Notes: generated by a model not told the origin, from the letters alone. 64,000 bases of DNA from Salisediminibacterium halotolerans (GCF_003814815.1 NZ_RKQQ01000003.1:186001-250000); one strand, 5' to 3'. Shown: positions 1 through 10,022, numbered from the stretch's first letter. Translations and numbers: made by a program.

Positions 1-421
1 CAAACGTTTTTTTGAGCTTGATGATGAGTATGAAGAAACAGAGATGGATGTTGACGTATCAAATGAAGAAGTGCAAGAATACCAGTCTGCCCATAAAGAA
101 CCGAAGCCGGGAAAGAAAGAGAAACAAAATGTTGTCAGCTTAAGCAGTGTGCAATCGCAAGCACGGGTGATGCTTTTGGAACCTCACAGTTACGATGAAG
201 TGCAGGAAATTTCTGATCATTTGAAAAACCGTAAAGCCGTAGTGATCAATTTGCAACGCCTGCCTCACGAACAAGCGAAGCGCATCGTCGATTTTCTCAG
301 CGGCACGGTTTATGCGATCGGCGGCGACATCCAAAAGCTCGGCAGCAATATTTTCCTTTGCACCCCGGATAACGTCGATGTGACAGGCAGTATTTCAGAA
401 ATGTTTCAGCATGAAGGGTAA
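1..421 (+). CDS. sepF: Cell division protein SepF (5' end outside window)
   Basis: SepF binds FtsZ and the membrane and helps order the Z-ring under the septum. The reading frame is open from base 2 ([18 protein letters not shown]), which matches the interior of SepF N-termini, so the true start lies upstream of the window and the ATG at 44 is internal. The acidic linker is followed by the globular C-terminal domain ([15 protein letters not shown], then [19 protein letters not shown]), complete to the TAA at 419-421. ylmG follows after 22 bp, as in the ylm division cluster of Bacillus. Only about ten N-terminal residues, the membrane-binding helix, should be missing. Confidence 0.95.
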   Translation, partial: KRFFELDDEYEETEMDVDVSNEEVQEYQSAHKEPKPGKKEKQNVVSLSSVQSQARVMLLEPHSYDEVQEISDHLKNRKAVVINLQRLPHEQAKRIVDFLSGTVYAIGGDIQKLGSNIFLCTPDNVDVTGSISEMFQHEG

Positions 422-443
422 GATTGATGAAAGGTGATGCAAT

Positions 444-707
444 ATGCAAATTTTAGAAAATATTATTGTCCAAGCGATCCAGCTTTACTCGATTATTTGT
501 ATTATTTATATCTTTATGTCGTGGATTCCGAATGCGCGAGAATCTGAGTTTGGGCGCATAATCGGAAAAATTGTTGAACCGTTGTTTGCTCCGTTCAGAC
601 AAGTTATTCCCCCGATCGGGATGATCGATATTTCCCCGATCGTAGCGATTTTAGCACTTCGCTTTGCGATTACCGGTGTAGAAGCATTGTTCGGGTTCTT
701 TTATTAA
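444..707 (+). CDS. ylmG: YggT/YlmG family membrane protein
   Basis: Small (87 aa) integral membrane protein of the YggT family. Hydrophobic segments lie at about residues 4-26 (IVQAIQLYSIICIIYIFMSW) and 62-85 (ISPIVAILALRFAITGVEALFGFFY). Between them is the family motif of Pro, Gly and Arg residues (PLFAPFRQVIPPIGMIDISP). The start is supported by AAAGGTGA at 430-437. It sits between sepF and ylmH, the standard Bacillus order. The biochemical function is unsettled; a link to division or membrane organisation is inferred from genomic context. Confidence 0.9.
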   Translation: MQILENIIVQAIQLYSIICIIYIFMSWIPNARESEFGRIIGKIVEPLFAPFRQVIPPIGMIDISPIVAILALRFAITGVEALFGFFY

Positions 708-727
708 TAGGGTGAGAGGGTGTTAAC

Positions 728-1501
728 ATGTCGTTATATCAGCACTTTCGACAGGAAGAGCACGCTTTCATTGATCTGGCGACTGATTGGAAAGAGCTTG
801 TCGAAAACGAATACCGGCCGAAACTGACTGATTTTTTAGATCCGCGCGAGCAGCATATTTTACGTTCGTTAATTGGTGAAAAAGAGACGGTTTCCGTTGC
901 TTTTAGCGGAGGAAGTTTAAACGCGGAAAGAAAGCGGGCGCTTATTTATCCGGATTACGTTACACCGGAACCGGATGATTTTGAGGTGGACGTATTTGAA
1001 ATTCATTATCCGCGTAAATTCGTTCAATTGGAACATCCGAAAATTCTCGGCTCACTGATGGGTCTGGGGTTGAAGCGGGGCAAATTCGGCGATATACTGT
1101 CGGATGGAGGACGCTACCAAATTGCTGTATGCAAAGATATTGCCGATTATATCGAGTTAAATTTCACAGCTGTCGGCAAAACAGAAATCAGTCTTTCCAA
1201 ACCGGCTGAGACCGACCGGCTTGAACAGCGGGAAATGTGGGAAGAGAAAATGACGACGGTCTCTTCGCTTAGACTCGATGTCATCCTTAAGGAAGCCTTT
1301 CACTTATCCCGAGCAAAGACGAAACCGCTGATTCAAAACGAACGTGTCAAAGTCAATTGGCGCCCGATAACCGATCCGTCGTTTTCCGTAGAAGAAAAAG
1401 ACATGATCTCCGTCCGCGGTTTCGGGCGGGTATCGTTGCAAAGCATTGAAGGAGAAACGCGAAAGGGCCGTTACAGAGTTATGCTGGCTTATCCGGCATA
1501 G
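728..1501 (+). CDS. ylmH: S4-domain RNA-binding protein YlmH
   Basis: 257 aa, the usual length for YlmH. The C-terminal third carries an S4 RNA-binding domain at about residues 180-245 (VSSLRLDVILKEAFHLSRAKTKPLIQNERVKVNW). The N-terminal part is the YlmH-specific domain. From knowledge of the family, YlmH/RqcP acts in ribosome quality control by stabilising P-site tRNA during C-terminal alanine tailing with RqcH; rqcH is encoded at 17369-19105 in this same window. It lies 20 bp after ylmG with a GGTGAGAGGGTG ribosome-binding region. The assignment is secure; the RqcP role is established knowledge and cannot be seen in the sequence. Confidence 0.93.
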   Translation: MSLYQHFRQEEHAFIDLATDWKELVENEYRPKLTDFLDPREQHILRSLIGEKETVSVAFSGGSLNAERKRALIYPDYVTPEPDDFEVDVFEIHYPRKFVQLEHPKILGSLMGLGLKRGKFGDILSDGGRYQIAVCKDIADYIELNFTAVGKTEISLSKPAETDRLEQREMWEEKMTTVSSLRLDVILKEAFHLSRAKTKPLIQNERVKVNWRPITDPSFSVEEKDMISVRGFGRVSLQSIEGETRKGRYRVMLAYPA

Positions 1502-1572
1502 ACGTGATATTAAAACAGCAATTAATCCGGTATTATGATTCACGCCGGGATACATAATATGGAGGTGCACGT

Positions 1573-2106
1573 ATGGCATTAACACCGCTTGACATTCATA
1601 ACAAAGAGTTTACCCGAGGGTTTCGGGGATATGACGAAGATGAAGTGAACGAGTTTCTTGATCAAATTATTAAAGATTATGAAATGGTGATTCGTGAAAA
1701 GAAAGAGCTCGGCGACAAAGTCAATGAATTGGAAGATAAACTGAGCCATTTTTCCAATATCGAGACGACCTTGAACAAGTCGATCCTCGTTGCGCAAGAA
1801 ACGGCAGAAGAAGTTAAACGCAACGCCGATAAAGAATCAAAGCTTATCATTAAAGAAGCAGAAAAGAATGCCGACCGAATTGTCAATGATGCACTGGCAA
1901 AATCACGTAAAATTGCTTTGGAAATTGAAGAATTGAAAAAGCAGTCATCCGTTTACCGGACCCGTTTTAAAATGCTCTTGGAAGCTCAGCTGGAAATGCT
2001 CAATGATGACGATTGGGAAGCGCTGGAATCCGATATGGCACGCCAGCAGGAAGATGCCGAAAACTTTGAAACGGCAGGGTTTGAAACGGACGACACGTCA
2101 TCTTGA
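1573..2106 (+). CDS. divIVA: Cell-pole and septum organising protein DivIVA
   Basis: 177 aa coiled-coil protein that senses negatively curved membrane at septa and poles and recruits partners. The N-terminal membrane-binding module (DIHNKEFTRGFRGYDEDEVNEFL) includes Phe17-Arg18, the pair known to contact lipid in B. subtilis DivIVA. The remainder is long coiled coil (ETTLNKSILVAQETAEEVKRN, then a conserved ELKKQSSVYRTRFKMLLEAQLEML block) with an acidic tail. GGAGGTG precedes the ATG. The final TGA lies inside the -35 box of the ileS promoter. Confidence 0.96.
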   Translation: MALTPLDIHNKEFTRGFRGYDEDEVNEFLDQIIKDYEMVIREKKELGDKVNELEDKLSHFSNIETTLNKSILVAQETAEEVKRNADKESKLIIKEAEKNADRIVNDALAKSRKIALEIEELKKQSSVYRTRFKMLLEAQLEMLNDDDWEALESDMARQQEDAENFETAGFETDDTSS

Positions 2107-2131
2107 CGTTCTGGATCGATTCTTATATACT
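2103..2131 (+). promoter_or_regulatory. Sigma-A promoter of the ileS T-box transcript
   Basis: TTGACG at 2103-2108 and TATACT at 2126-2131 are separated by exactly 17 bp. The -35 box contains the TGA stop codon of divIVA (2104-2106). Transcription would start near 2138, at the 5' edge of the T-box leader. Confidence 0.85.
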
Positions 2132-2135
2132 GATT

Positions 2136-2398
2136 GCAGATTTTAGCGATCATGATGCGACGATAGGAACAGTAAAATCAGCTGGCATGGCTTAGCGAGC
2201 CGGTGGTGGTGGAAGTCCGGCCCATGCGCTGATTTGAATATCTCCCTGGAGCAGCTGTCCGAAAGGTGTATTATCTGCCGAGTAGATGCAGCCGGTTCAT
2301 GACCGATAGCTCATGACTGAGTGAGCGGCTGTGCCGTTTAACAGGGTGGTACCGCGGGTTTTTCTTCTCGTCCCTTTTTGGGCGGGGAGTTTTTTTGT
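2136..2398 (+). promoter_or_regulatory. T-box leader (tRNA-Ile sensing) of ileS
   Basis: The leader RNA contains the invariant T-box core AGGGTGGTACCGCG at 2343-2356. It ends in an intrinsic terminator: CTTCTCG-CCC (about 2364-2374) pairs with GGGCGGGGAG (2380-2389), followed by a T run. Upstream is the large stem I region (2165-2300). A likely specifier triplet ATC (Ile) sits at 2240-2242, in agreement with the downstream gene. Uncharged tRNA-Ile should stabilise the antiterminator and allow ileS transcription. The T-box call is certain; the exact specifier position was assigned by eye. Confidence 0.93.
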
Positions 2399-2427
2399 TG
2401 ATGGACTATGACAAGGAGGATTTTGCG

Positions 2428-5196
2428 ATGAATTATAAAGACACATTATTAATGCCGAATACAGATTTCCCGATGAAAGGAAATTTGCCGAACCGGGAAC
2501 CGGCGATGCAAGAGCAATGGGAAACGATGAATATTTACGAAAAGGTGCAAGAGCGCACGAAAGGGCGGCCGATGTTCGTACTGCATGACGGTCCGCCGTA
2601 TGCCAATGGCGATATTCATATGGGGCATGCCCTGAACAAAATTTTAAAAGACTTTATCGTCCGTTATAAGTCGATGGCCGGATTCCATGCTCCGTATGTT
2701 CCCGGCTGGGATACGCACGGATTGCCGATTGAAACGGCGTTAACGAAAAAAGGAAAAGTTGATCGGAAGAAGCTGTCGATTGCTGAATTCCGGCAAAAGT
2801 GTGAGGAGTATGCGCTGGAGCAGCTGGATAATCAGCGTGAGCAATTCAAACGTCTCGGTGTCCGCGGGGACTGGGACAACCCGTATGTGACGCTTAATCC
2901 TGAATACGAAGCACAACAAATCAAGGTTTTCGGCGAGATGGCGAAGCGCGGTTACATTTATAAAGGCAAAAAACCCGTGTATTGGTCGCCTTCCTCTGAG
3001 TCTGCGCTGGCAGAAGCGGAAATTGAGTATCACGATAAACGTTCGCCGTCGATTTATGTAACGTTTGATGTTACGGAAAACAACGGTGTGTTGGACGGAG
3101 ATGAGAAGTATGTTATTTGGACGACGACACCTTGGACGATTCCGGCCAATTTAGCGATCGCACTTCATCCGGAGCTGACGTACGTAACCGTTCGAAGCGG
3201 CGGAAAGAAATTAATTGTCGCCGAAGGTATGCTGGAGCATATGCAAAATGAAGAAGTGATCAGCGATTATGAAGTGCTCGCAACATACAAAGGGGCCGAT
3301 TTGGCCGCTACGAAAGCGAAGCACCCGTTTTACGACCGCGAATCGTTAGTCGTTTTAGGTGAGCACGTAACGCTCGATGCCGGGACAGGCTGTGTGCATA
3401 CAGCTCCGGGACACGGTGAAGATGACTATGTCATCGGGCTCGAAAACGGCCTCGATGTTCTTTGCCCGGTCGACGACCGCGGCCACTTCACCGATGAAGC
3501 GCCGATGTTTGAAGGGCAATTTTACGACTCGGCGAACAAGCAGATTACGGAGCTGATGAATGAGAACGGCACACTGTTGAAACTGAATTGGGTGACGCAT
3601 TCCTATCCGCATGACTGGCGGACAAAAAAACCGGTTATTTTCCGGGCGACAGCGCAATGGTTTGCATCAATTGATGAGATTCGGGACAACTTATTAAGTG
3701 AAATTGAAAATGTCACGTGGCTTCCAAAATGGGGCGAAACAAGGCTCTATAATATGGTTCGCGACCGCGGCGACTGGTGTATATCACGTCAGCGCGCCTG
3801 GGGAGTGCCGATCCCGATTTTTTACGGCGAAGACGGAGAAGCGATCATTTCCGATGAGACGATTAACCATGTCTCCGAGTTGTTCAGAGCATACGGATCG
3901 AATGTATGGTTTGAACGGGAGGCGAAAGACCTTCTTCCTGAAGGATTTACCAGCCCGCAAAGCCCGAACGGCACGTTTACAAAAGAAACAGATATTATGG
4001 ATGTTTGGTTTGATTCCGGTTCGTCTCATCAGGCTGTGCTGGAAGAGCGTGATGATCAACAGCGTCCGGCTGACGTCTATTTAGAAGGCTCAGACCAATA
4101 CCGCGGCTGGTTCAACTCATCGTTGTCCACATCTGTTGCCGTAACCGGAAAAGCGCCGTACAAAGCGGTGATCAGCCACGGGTTCACGCTCGACGGTGAA
4201 GGGAAGAAAATGAGCAAGTCGTTAGGCAACGTTATTGTGCCGAACAACGTGATGAAAAATCTCGGTGCTGATATTATGCGGCTGTGGGTGTCTTCTGTCG
4301 ATTACCAGGCTGATGTCAGGGTCTCCGACGCGATTTTAAAACAAGTTGCTGAAGTTTACCGCAAAATCCGCAACACACTGCGATTTTTGCTTGGAAACTT
4401 GAACGACTTCAACCCGGCGGATCATGAACTCGCTTTTGATGAGCGGCGCGAACTCGATCAATATATGTCCATTCAAGCAAATGAGCTGGTGAAGAGTGTC
4501 CGTAAAGGATATGATGATTATCAATTTGCCCAGGTATACAATAAAATTCACAACTTCTGCACGATTGAACTGAGTTCATTTTACATGGATGTTGCCAAAG
4601 ATACGCTATACGTTAAACAAGCCGATCATCCGGCGCGGCGAAGCGTTCAGTCGACGATGTACGAAATTTTGCAAACCCTCGTGAAATTGATCTCGCCGAT
4701 ATTAAGCCATACAGCGGATGAAGTTTGGCAGCATATTCCCGGCAGATCAACAGAAAGTGTTCAGCTGACAGATATGCCGGAAGTAAAATCTTACAGCGGA
4801 AAAGAAGACCTAGTGCAAAAATGGGACAGACTGCTCGTGTTGCGCGACGATGTGATGAAAGGTCTTGAATACGCCCGAAACGAGAAAGGGATTAAACAAA
4901 ATTTAAGCGCATCTGTTAATTTATATGCATCTGAACAGGATTTAACGCTGTTAAAATCGTTTAATGAACTGCATAAACTGTTCATCACTTCCGGTGCTCA
5001 TTTAAAAGGCACGTTGGAAGAAGCTGCTGAAGATGCGGTGATGTATGATGAGATCGCTGTCGCTGTAAATTTAGCGGAAGGCGAAAAATGTCCGCGCTGC
5101 TGGCATGTTTCTGAAAATACCGGGACAGACAGCCGGCACCCTGAACTTTGTCCGGATTGCACAGAAACCGTGATCAATTATTATGAAAATGCTTGA
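2428..5196 (+). CDS. ileS: Isoleucyl-tRNA synthetase
   Basis: Class I aminoacyl-tRNA synthetase charging tRNA-Ile. The ATG at 2428 has AAGGAGG just upstream and gives 922 aa, the normal length; an upstream TTG at 2395 in the same frame lies in the terminator T-run and is rejected. The HIGH motif appears as HMGH at about residue 64 and KMSKS at about residue 594. Between them is the CP1 editing domain. The C-terminus carries a zinc-binding Cys cluster (CPRCW, then CPDC, about residues 888-911). Expression is controlled by the Ile T-box upstream. In B. subtilis ylyA follows; here a terminator and then lspA follow. Confidence 0.98.
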   Translation: MNYKDTLLMPNTDFPMKGNLPNREPAMQEQWETMNIYEKVQERTKGRPMFVLHDGPPYANGDIHMGHALNKILKDFIVRYKSMAGFHAPYVPGWDTHGLPIETALTKKGKVDRKKLSIAEFRQKCEEYALEQLDNQREQFKRLGVRGDWDNPYVTLNPEYEAQQIKVFGEMAKRGYIYKGKKPVYWSPSSESALAEAEIEYHDKRSPSIYVTFDVTENNGVLDGDEKYVIWTTTPWTIPANLAIALHPELTYVTVRSGGKKLIVAEGMLEHMQNEEVISDYEVLATYKGADLAATKAKHPFYDRESLVVLGEHVTLDAGTGCVHTAPGHGEDDYVIGLENGLDVLCPVDDRGHFTDEAPMFEGQFYDSANKQITELMNENGTLLKLNWVTHSYPHDWRTKKPVIFRATAQWFASIDEIRDNLLSEIENVTWLPKWGETRLYNMVRDRGDWCISRQRAWGVPIPIFYGEDGEAIISDETINHVSELFRAYGSNVWFEREAKDLLPEGFTSPQSPNGTFTKETDIMDVWFDSGSSHQAVLEERDDQQRPADVYLEGSDQYRGWFNSSLSTSVAVTGKAPYKAVISHGFTLDGEGKKMSKSLGNVIVPNNVMKNLGADIMRLWVSSVDYQADVRVSDAILKQVAEVYRKIRNTLRFLLGNLNDFNPADHELAFDERRELDQYMSIQANELVKSVRKGYDDYQFAQVYNKIHNFCTIELSSFYMDVAKDTLYVKQADHPARRSVQSTMYEILQTLVKLISPILSHTADEVWQHIPGRSTESVQLTDMPEVKSYSGKEDLVQKWDRLLVLRDDVMKGLEYARNEKGIKQNLSASVNLYASEQDLTLLKSFNELHKLFITSGAHLKGTLEEAAEDAVMYDEIAVAVNLAEGEKCPRCWHVSENTGTDSRHPELCPDCTETVINYYENA

Positions 5197-5206
5197 TAAT
5201 TGTGGT

Positions 5207-5238
5207 GGAGCCGGCGGCTTGAACGTCCGGCTCCTTTT
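5207..5238 (+). terminator. Intrinsic terminator after ileS
   Basis: GGAGCCGG (5207-5214) pairs perfectly with CCGGCTCC (5227-5234) across a 12-nt loop and is followed by TTTTC. Confidence 0.85.
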
Positions 5239-5256
5239 CACGGATCACACGCTTTC

Positions 5257-5285
5257 TTTCTACTTGCAAAGGTTTGTGCTAAAAT
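5257..5285 (+). promoter_or_regulatory. Putative promoter of lspA
   Basis: An extended -10 element TGCTAAAAT (5277-5285) lies downstream of a weak -35 (TTTCTA, 5257-5262) at 17-bp spacing. It sits between the ileS terminator and lspA, where a promoter is needed. Moderate evidence. Confidence 0.5.
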
Positions 5286-5327
5286 TCGAAGTGACATGAT
5301 TCGCTGATAGATTTGGGGGAAAAAGGG

Positions 5328-5795
5328 TTGATTTACTATTTTATTGCGATCGCTGTTATTGCACTCGATCAAATAACAAAGTATTTTGTCGTGCGTTATA
5401 TGGATATTGGCGAAAGTATTCCGCTGATTGACAATGTCTTGTATTTAACCTCACACCGTAACGCCGGAGCGGCGTTTGGTATTTTGCAGGGACAGATGTG
5501 GCTGTTTTTCATTGCAACGATCATTGTCGTAAGCATTATTGTGTACTTGATGATCACGCAAGTGCAGGGCTCTAAATGGTTCGGGACTTCACTTGGGCTT
5601 GTATTAGGCGGTGCAATCGGAAATTTCATCGACCGGATGCTCGCAGGCGAAGTTGTTGACTTCATCGATGTGTTCATCTTCGCGTATAATTATCCAATAT
5701 TTAACGTCGCGGATATGGCGCTCGTCACCGGTGTGATCATGATGATGATTCATTTTATTAAAGAAGACCGCAAAGAAAAAAAACAAGGGAAGTAA
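5328..5795 (+). CDS. lspA: Lipoprotein signal peptidase (signal peptidase II)
   Basis: Membrane aspartic protease that cleaves the signal peptide of prolipoproteins after diacylglyceryl modification. The TTG at 5328, preceded by GGGGG at 5315-5319, gives 155 aa. With that start the catalytic aspartates fall at 102 (GNFIDR) and 129 (FNVADMAL), the same numbers as in B. subtilis LspA, which supports it over the in-frame TTG at 5313. Four membrane segments and the conserved NAGAAFG loop are visible. The next gene, ylyB, starts 4 bp later. A likely substrate in this window is the lipoprotein at 44877-45395. Confidence 0.96.
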   Translation: MIYYFIAIAVIALDQITKYFVVRYMDIGESIPLIDNVLYLTSHRNAGAAFGILQGQMWLFFIATIIVVSIIVYLMITQVQGSKWFGTSLGLVLGGAIGNFIDRMLAGEVVDFIDVFIFAYNYPIFNVADMALVTGVIMMMIHFIKEDRKEKKQGK

Positions 5796-5799
5796 TAAT

Positions 5800-6717
5800 A
5801 TGGAAACGATAATTTATAAAGCAGATGTATCTGGCGTACGAATTGATAAATGGCTGACAGGACAGATAGACAGCTGGTCGCGAAGTTATGTTCAGCAGCT
5901 GATAGGAAACGGGCACATCCGTGTTAATGAACAAGAAATAAAATCAAATTATAAGCTACAATCCGGCGATGAGATCGCTGTCAGTGAACCGGAAGTGGAA
6001 GAACTGGATGCAGAAGCCGAAGAGATGAACTTGGATATTCGTTATGAAGATGAAGATTTACTCGTTGTCAACAAACCGCGGGGCATGGTGGTTCATCCGG
6101 CTCCCGGCCATGTTTCCGGCACGCTCGTAAACGGTTTGATGGCTCATTGCACGGATTTATCCGGTATTAACGGCGTGATGCGTCCCGGCATCGTCCATCG
6201 GATTGATAAAGATACGTCCGGCCTTCTCGTAGTGGCGAAAAACGATTCAGCCCATGAATCGCTTGTCGAACAAATGAAAGCAAAAACGACGAAAAGACGC
6301 TACGAAGCGATCGTCGTCGGCGAAATTAATCATGACAAGGGAACGATCGATGCTCCGATCGGCCGGGATCCGGAAGACAGGCAAAAAATGACGGTGACAG
6401 AAAAAAACGCACGCAATGCCGTTACACATTTTCAAGTGATCGACCGATTTCCAAATTATACGCACGTGATGCTGGAATTGGAAACGGGAAGAACGCATCA
6501 AATTCGCGTTCATTTTAAATATATCGGCTATCCGATCGTCGGCGATCCGAAATACGGACCGAGAAAACGGCACGTATTTCCGATTGAAGGTCAGGCTTTG
6601 CATGCAGGAATGCTCGGCTTTATTCACCCGCGTTCAGGCGAAGAACTGATCGTTGAAGCAAAACCTCCGGAAGATTTTAACACCTGCCTTGAAGAACTTC
6701 ATCGAATGAAGCATTGA
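5800..6717 (+). CDS. ylyB: RluD-family 23S rRNA pseudouridine synthase YlyB
   Basis: 305 aa. It has an N-terminal S4 RNA-binding domain (VRIDKWLTGQIDSWSRSYVQ) followed by the RluA/RluD catalytic domain. The signature HRIDKDTSGLLVVAKN carries the catalytic Asp, and GRTHQIRVH is the second conserved block. It isomerises uridines of 23S rRNA; the exact target sites cannot be read from the sequence. It lies between lspA and pyrR as in B. subtilis. Its TGA stop is part of the -35 box of the pyr operon promoter. Confidence 0.94.
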   Translation: METIIYKADVSGVRIDKWLTGQIDSWSRSYVQQLIGNGHIRVNEQEIKSNYKLQSGDEIAVSEPEVEELDAEAEEMNLDIRYEDEDLLVVNKPRGMVVHPAPGHVSGTLVNGLMAHCTDLSGINGVMRPGIVHRIDKDTSGLLVVAKNDSAHESLVEQMKAKTTKRRYEAIVVGEINHDKGTIDAPIGRDPEDRQKMTVTEKNARNAVTHFQVIDRFPNYTHVMLELETGRTHQIRVHFKYIGYPIVGDPKYGPRKRHVFPIEGQALHAGMLGFIHPRSGEELIVEAKPPEDFNTCLEELHRMKH

Positions 6718-6742
6718 CTTTCAACGGCCGCTGTGGAATAAT
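6714..6742 (+). promoter_or_regulatory. Promoter of the pyr operon
   Basis: TTGACT (6714-6719) and AATAAT (6737-6742) are 17 bp apart. The -35 box contains the TGA stop of ylyB (6715-6717). It precedes the first PyrR attenuator, as in B. subtilis. Confidence 0.7.
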
Positions 6743-6744
6743 AA

Positions 6745-7464
<720 letters not shown>

Positions 7465-7592
7465 ACCAGTCCCGAGAGGCTGAAAAGGGGTATATTCCTC
7501 CTCGCTGAGCGGCTGCTGCATGCATTGCAGCCGAGTCATCTATGTGCGGGCAGAGCGAATAACCTCTTTGGGCGGCAAAGAGGTTTTTTGTA
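7465..7592 (+). promoter_or_regulatory. PyrR attenuator 2 (pyrR–pyrP intergenic)
   Basis: The PyrR-binding loop AGTCCCGAGAGGCT (7468-7481) matches the consensus ARUCCNGNGAGGYU at every position. The terminator CCTCTTT (7563-7569) / AAAGAGG (7577-7583) is followed by TTTTTTG. GAGAGG within the PyrR loop can pair with the terminator 5' arm. Confidence 0.92.
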
Positions 7593-7615
7593 TATTCTAA
7601 AGGAGGAATAACCTT

Positions 7616-8935
7616 ATGTCAGAAAAAACTGTCTCTATTAACGAAGTGCCTAGAATCGACAAATGGCTGTTGTTGAGTATACAGCATTTGTTTGCGATGT
7701 TTGGAGCGACGATTTTGGTTCCGCTCTTAACGGAGTTACCGCCGTCTGTCGCGCTTGTTTCCAGCGGACTCGGAACGCTTGCTTATCTCGTGATTACAAA
7801 AGGGAAAATCCCTGCGTACTTAGGTTCGTCTTTCGCCTTTATTATGCCGATTATTGCAGCGATATCGATCGGCGGACCGGAAGGCGCGATGATCGGAAGC
7901 TTTTTTGCGGGTCTTGTTTACGGAGTAGTCGCATTAATCATAAAAGCAACTGGCGTTAAATGGCTCATGACGCTGTTGCCGCCGATCGTTGTCGGCCCGG
8001 TGATTATGGTAATCGGTCTCGGGTTGGCTGCGACAGCTATTGATATGGCGATGAACGACCCGGCGACAGAGAGTTACAGCGGGATCCATTTTAGTGTCGC
8101 GATGCTTACGCTCCTGTTAACGATTATCGGCTCGATCTTCTTTCGCGGATTTTTCGGTCTCGTACCGATTTTGTTCGGTATCGTCGGCGGCTACATCGCT
8201 GCTTCTGTTGCCGGAATTGTCGATTTTCAAGCCGTAAGAGAAGCAGCTTGGTTTGAGGCTCCGGAATTTATCGTCCCGTTTGCAACCTACTCGCCGGCGA
8301 TCTCTTGGGAAATTGTATTCATTATGGTTCCGATCGCGCTCGTGACGCTGTCAGAGCACATTGGCGATCAAATGGTTTTAAGCAAAGTCGCAGAACGGAA
8401 TTTTGTCGAGGATCCCGGTTTGCACCGCTCGATCATGGGCGATGGTGCAGCTACTGTGATCAGTTCGTTTATCGGCGGTCCGCCTAACACCACGTACGGG
8501 GAAAACATCGGCGTCGTCGCTTTGACCCGCGTTTTCAGCACATTTGTCATCGGCGGCGCAGCGGTATTGGCGGTAGCCTTCGGTTTTATCGGCAAAGTAT
8601 CGGCTTTGATCAATACGATTCCGCAGCCGGTTATGGGCGGCGTTTCGATCCTTTTATTCGGGATTATCGCCTCGAATGGCATGCGTATGCTGATTGATAA
8701 CCAAATCGATATCGGCAAAAAACGCAACTTAATCATCTCGTCTGTCATTCTCGTCGTCGGGATCGGCGGAGCGTTTATTCAAGTGACAGATACGATCGAA
8801 ATCGCCGGCATGGCGCTTGCAACCGTGATCGGTATTCTCTTAAATCTCATTTTGCCCGGGAAAGATCCAGTGAGGTCGACCTCGGAAATGTTTGAGGATA
8901 TGAGCAATAATGATGAAAAGAAAGAATCAGCCTGA
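7616..8935 (+). CDS. pyrP: Uracil permease (NCS2 family)
   Basis: 439 aa, polytopic, with a dozen or more hydrophobic segments. Family features include LLSIQHLFAMFGATILVP near the N-terminus and GGPPNTTYGENIGVVALTRVFS at about residues 292-313, the substrate-site motif of nucleobase/cation symporters. It imports uracil for salvage. The ATG at 7616 follows AAAGGAGG. It lies between attenuators 2 and 3, the same place as in the B. subtilis pyr operon, so it should be repressed by uridine nucleotides through PyrR. Confidence 0.96.
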   Translation: MSEKTVSINEVPRIDKWLLLSIQHLFAMFGATILVPLLTELPPSVALVSSGLGTLAYLVITKGKIPAYLGSSFAFIMPIIAAISIGGPEGAMIGSFFAGLVYGVVALIIKATGVKWLMTLLPPIVVGPVIMVIGLGLAATAIDMAMNDPATESYSGIHFSVAMLTLLLTIIGSIFFRGFFGLVPILFGIVGGYIAASVAGIVDFQAVREAAWFEAPEFIVPFATYSPAISWEIVFIMVPIALVTLSEHIGDQMVLSKVAERNFVEDPGLHRSIMGDGAATVISSFIGGPPNTTYGENIGVVALTRVFSTFVIGGAAVLAVAFGFIGKVSALINTIPQPVMGGVSILLFGIIASNGMRMLIDNQIDIGKKRNLIISSVILVVGIGGAFIQVTDTIEIAGMALATVIGILLNLILPGKDPVRSTSEMFEDMSNNDEKKESA

Positions 8936-9036
8936 CCCTTTAATGAAGTACAGCGAGACTTCAAAGGGTGTTTAAGCGGCAAGCGGGACTGCGCTTGCCG
9001 TGCACCCTTGTAATCTTGCAAGGGTGCTTTTTTTTG
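8936..9036 (+). promoter_or_regulatory. PyrR attenuator 3 (pyrP–pyrB intergenic)
   Basis: The anti-antiterminator hairpin spans about 8938-8968, with GAAGT/ACTTC closing the loop. The PyrR site AGTACAGCGAGACT (8947-8960) departs from the consensus at one base (A for C at 8950). A second perfect hairpin lies at 8977-9000 (CGGCAAGC/GCTTGCCG). The terminator GCACCCTTG/CAAGGGTGC (9002-9027) is followed by eight T. CAAAGGGTG (8962-8970) can pair with the terminator 5' arm as antiterminator. Confidence 0.88.
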
Positions 9037-9080
9037 AACTCTCGCAGATGACAGCCCTGACTTTTCAAGGAGGTATAAAT

Positions 9081-9989
9081 GTGAAAAATCTTCTGACACT
9101 GAAAACATGGCCGGCCGGTGACGTTGATCGTCTGCTGCATCAAGCTGAAGAATCGGCTTCTTCCCGGACAAACCGCCTTTGCGGAGACTTGACGGTGGCT
9201 AATTTATTTTTTGAACCGAGCACGCGAACGAAGAGCAGCTTTGAAATGGCGCAAAAACGGCTCGGGCTGGCTTCACTTTGTCTCGATGCATCCGCCTCAA
9301 GTGTGCAAAAAGGGGAGTCGCTTTATGATACGGCTAAAACGATGGAAGCGATCGGCTGCGATGCGTTAGTGATCCGCCACCCTGAGCGCGCCTTTTATGA
9401 GCAGCTCAGCGGCTTGAATATTCCGATTGTAAATGCCGGTGACGGTTCGGGAGATCATCCGACCCAATCGCTCTTGGATTTATTGACGATCAAGCAGGAA
9501 TTCCGCCAATTTAAGAATGTGCATGTTGTTATTGCGGGAGATATTAAGCACAGCCGGGTGGCCCGAACGAACATCGAAATTCTTAACAGGTTAGGCGCGC
9601 ATGTGTCGCTCACGGGTCCGGAGCAATGGCTCGATGATTCGACAGGCGCTGAACAGATTCTGTCGATGGATGAGGCGGCTGAACAGGCCGACGTTTTGAT
9701 GCTCACAAGAGTGCAGACCGAGCGCCATCAAGGCGAGGATTTGTATACGAAAGCAGATTACCATCGGAAGTTCGGCTTAACCTTAAAACGAGAAAAACGA
9801 ATGAAACGCGATGCAATTATTATGCATCCGGCGCCGGTAAACCGGGGCGCTGAAATTGCCGGCGGCCTTGTTGAAGCGGAACGGTCGCGGATTTTTAAAC
9901 AAATGCAAAACGGTGTTCATGTCCGCAAAGCTGTATTGCAGCATGTGCTTGAGCTCGAGAACGCAACAATTGATAATGCGCTTGTTTAG
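9081..9989 (+). CDS. pyrB: Aspartate carbamoyltransferase, catalytic chain
   Basis: Condenses carbamoyl phosphate and aspartate, the committed step of pyrimidine synthesis. The GTG at 9081 follows AAGGAGG and gives 302 aa. The overlapping ATG at 9079 is out of frame and runs straight into TGA, and the in-frame extension to 9000 is the attenuator terminator. The carbamoyl-phosphate motif EPSTRTKSSFEMA is at about residues 45-57; HPTQSLLDLLTI and the HPAPVNRG block are also present. No pyrI regulatory chain is present, as usual for Bacillus. The next gene is pyrAA, not pyrC. Confidence 0.97.
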   Translation: MKNLLTLKTWPAGDVDRLLHQAEESASSRTNRLCGDLTVANLFFEPSTRTKSSFEMAQKRLGLASLCLDASASSVQKGESLYDTAKTMEAIGCDALVIRHPERAFYEQLSGLNIPIVNAGDGSGDHPTQSLLDLLTIKQEFRQFKNVHVVIAGDIKHSRVARTNIEILNRLGAHVSLTGPEQWLDDSTGAEQILSMDEAAEQADVLMLTRVQTERHQGEDLYTKADYHRKFGLTLKREKRMKRDAIIMHPAPVNRGAEIAGGLVEAERSRIFKQMQNGVHVRKAVLQHVLELENATIDNALV

Positions 9990-10022
9990 TCAGATGATTA
10001 TATAAAAAAAGGAGACCCGCCG

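Noticed and set aside
3698-4084. 128-codon plus-strand frame inside ileS
   Set aside because: Out-of-frame shadow of ileS, which is intact and conserved across this stretch.
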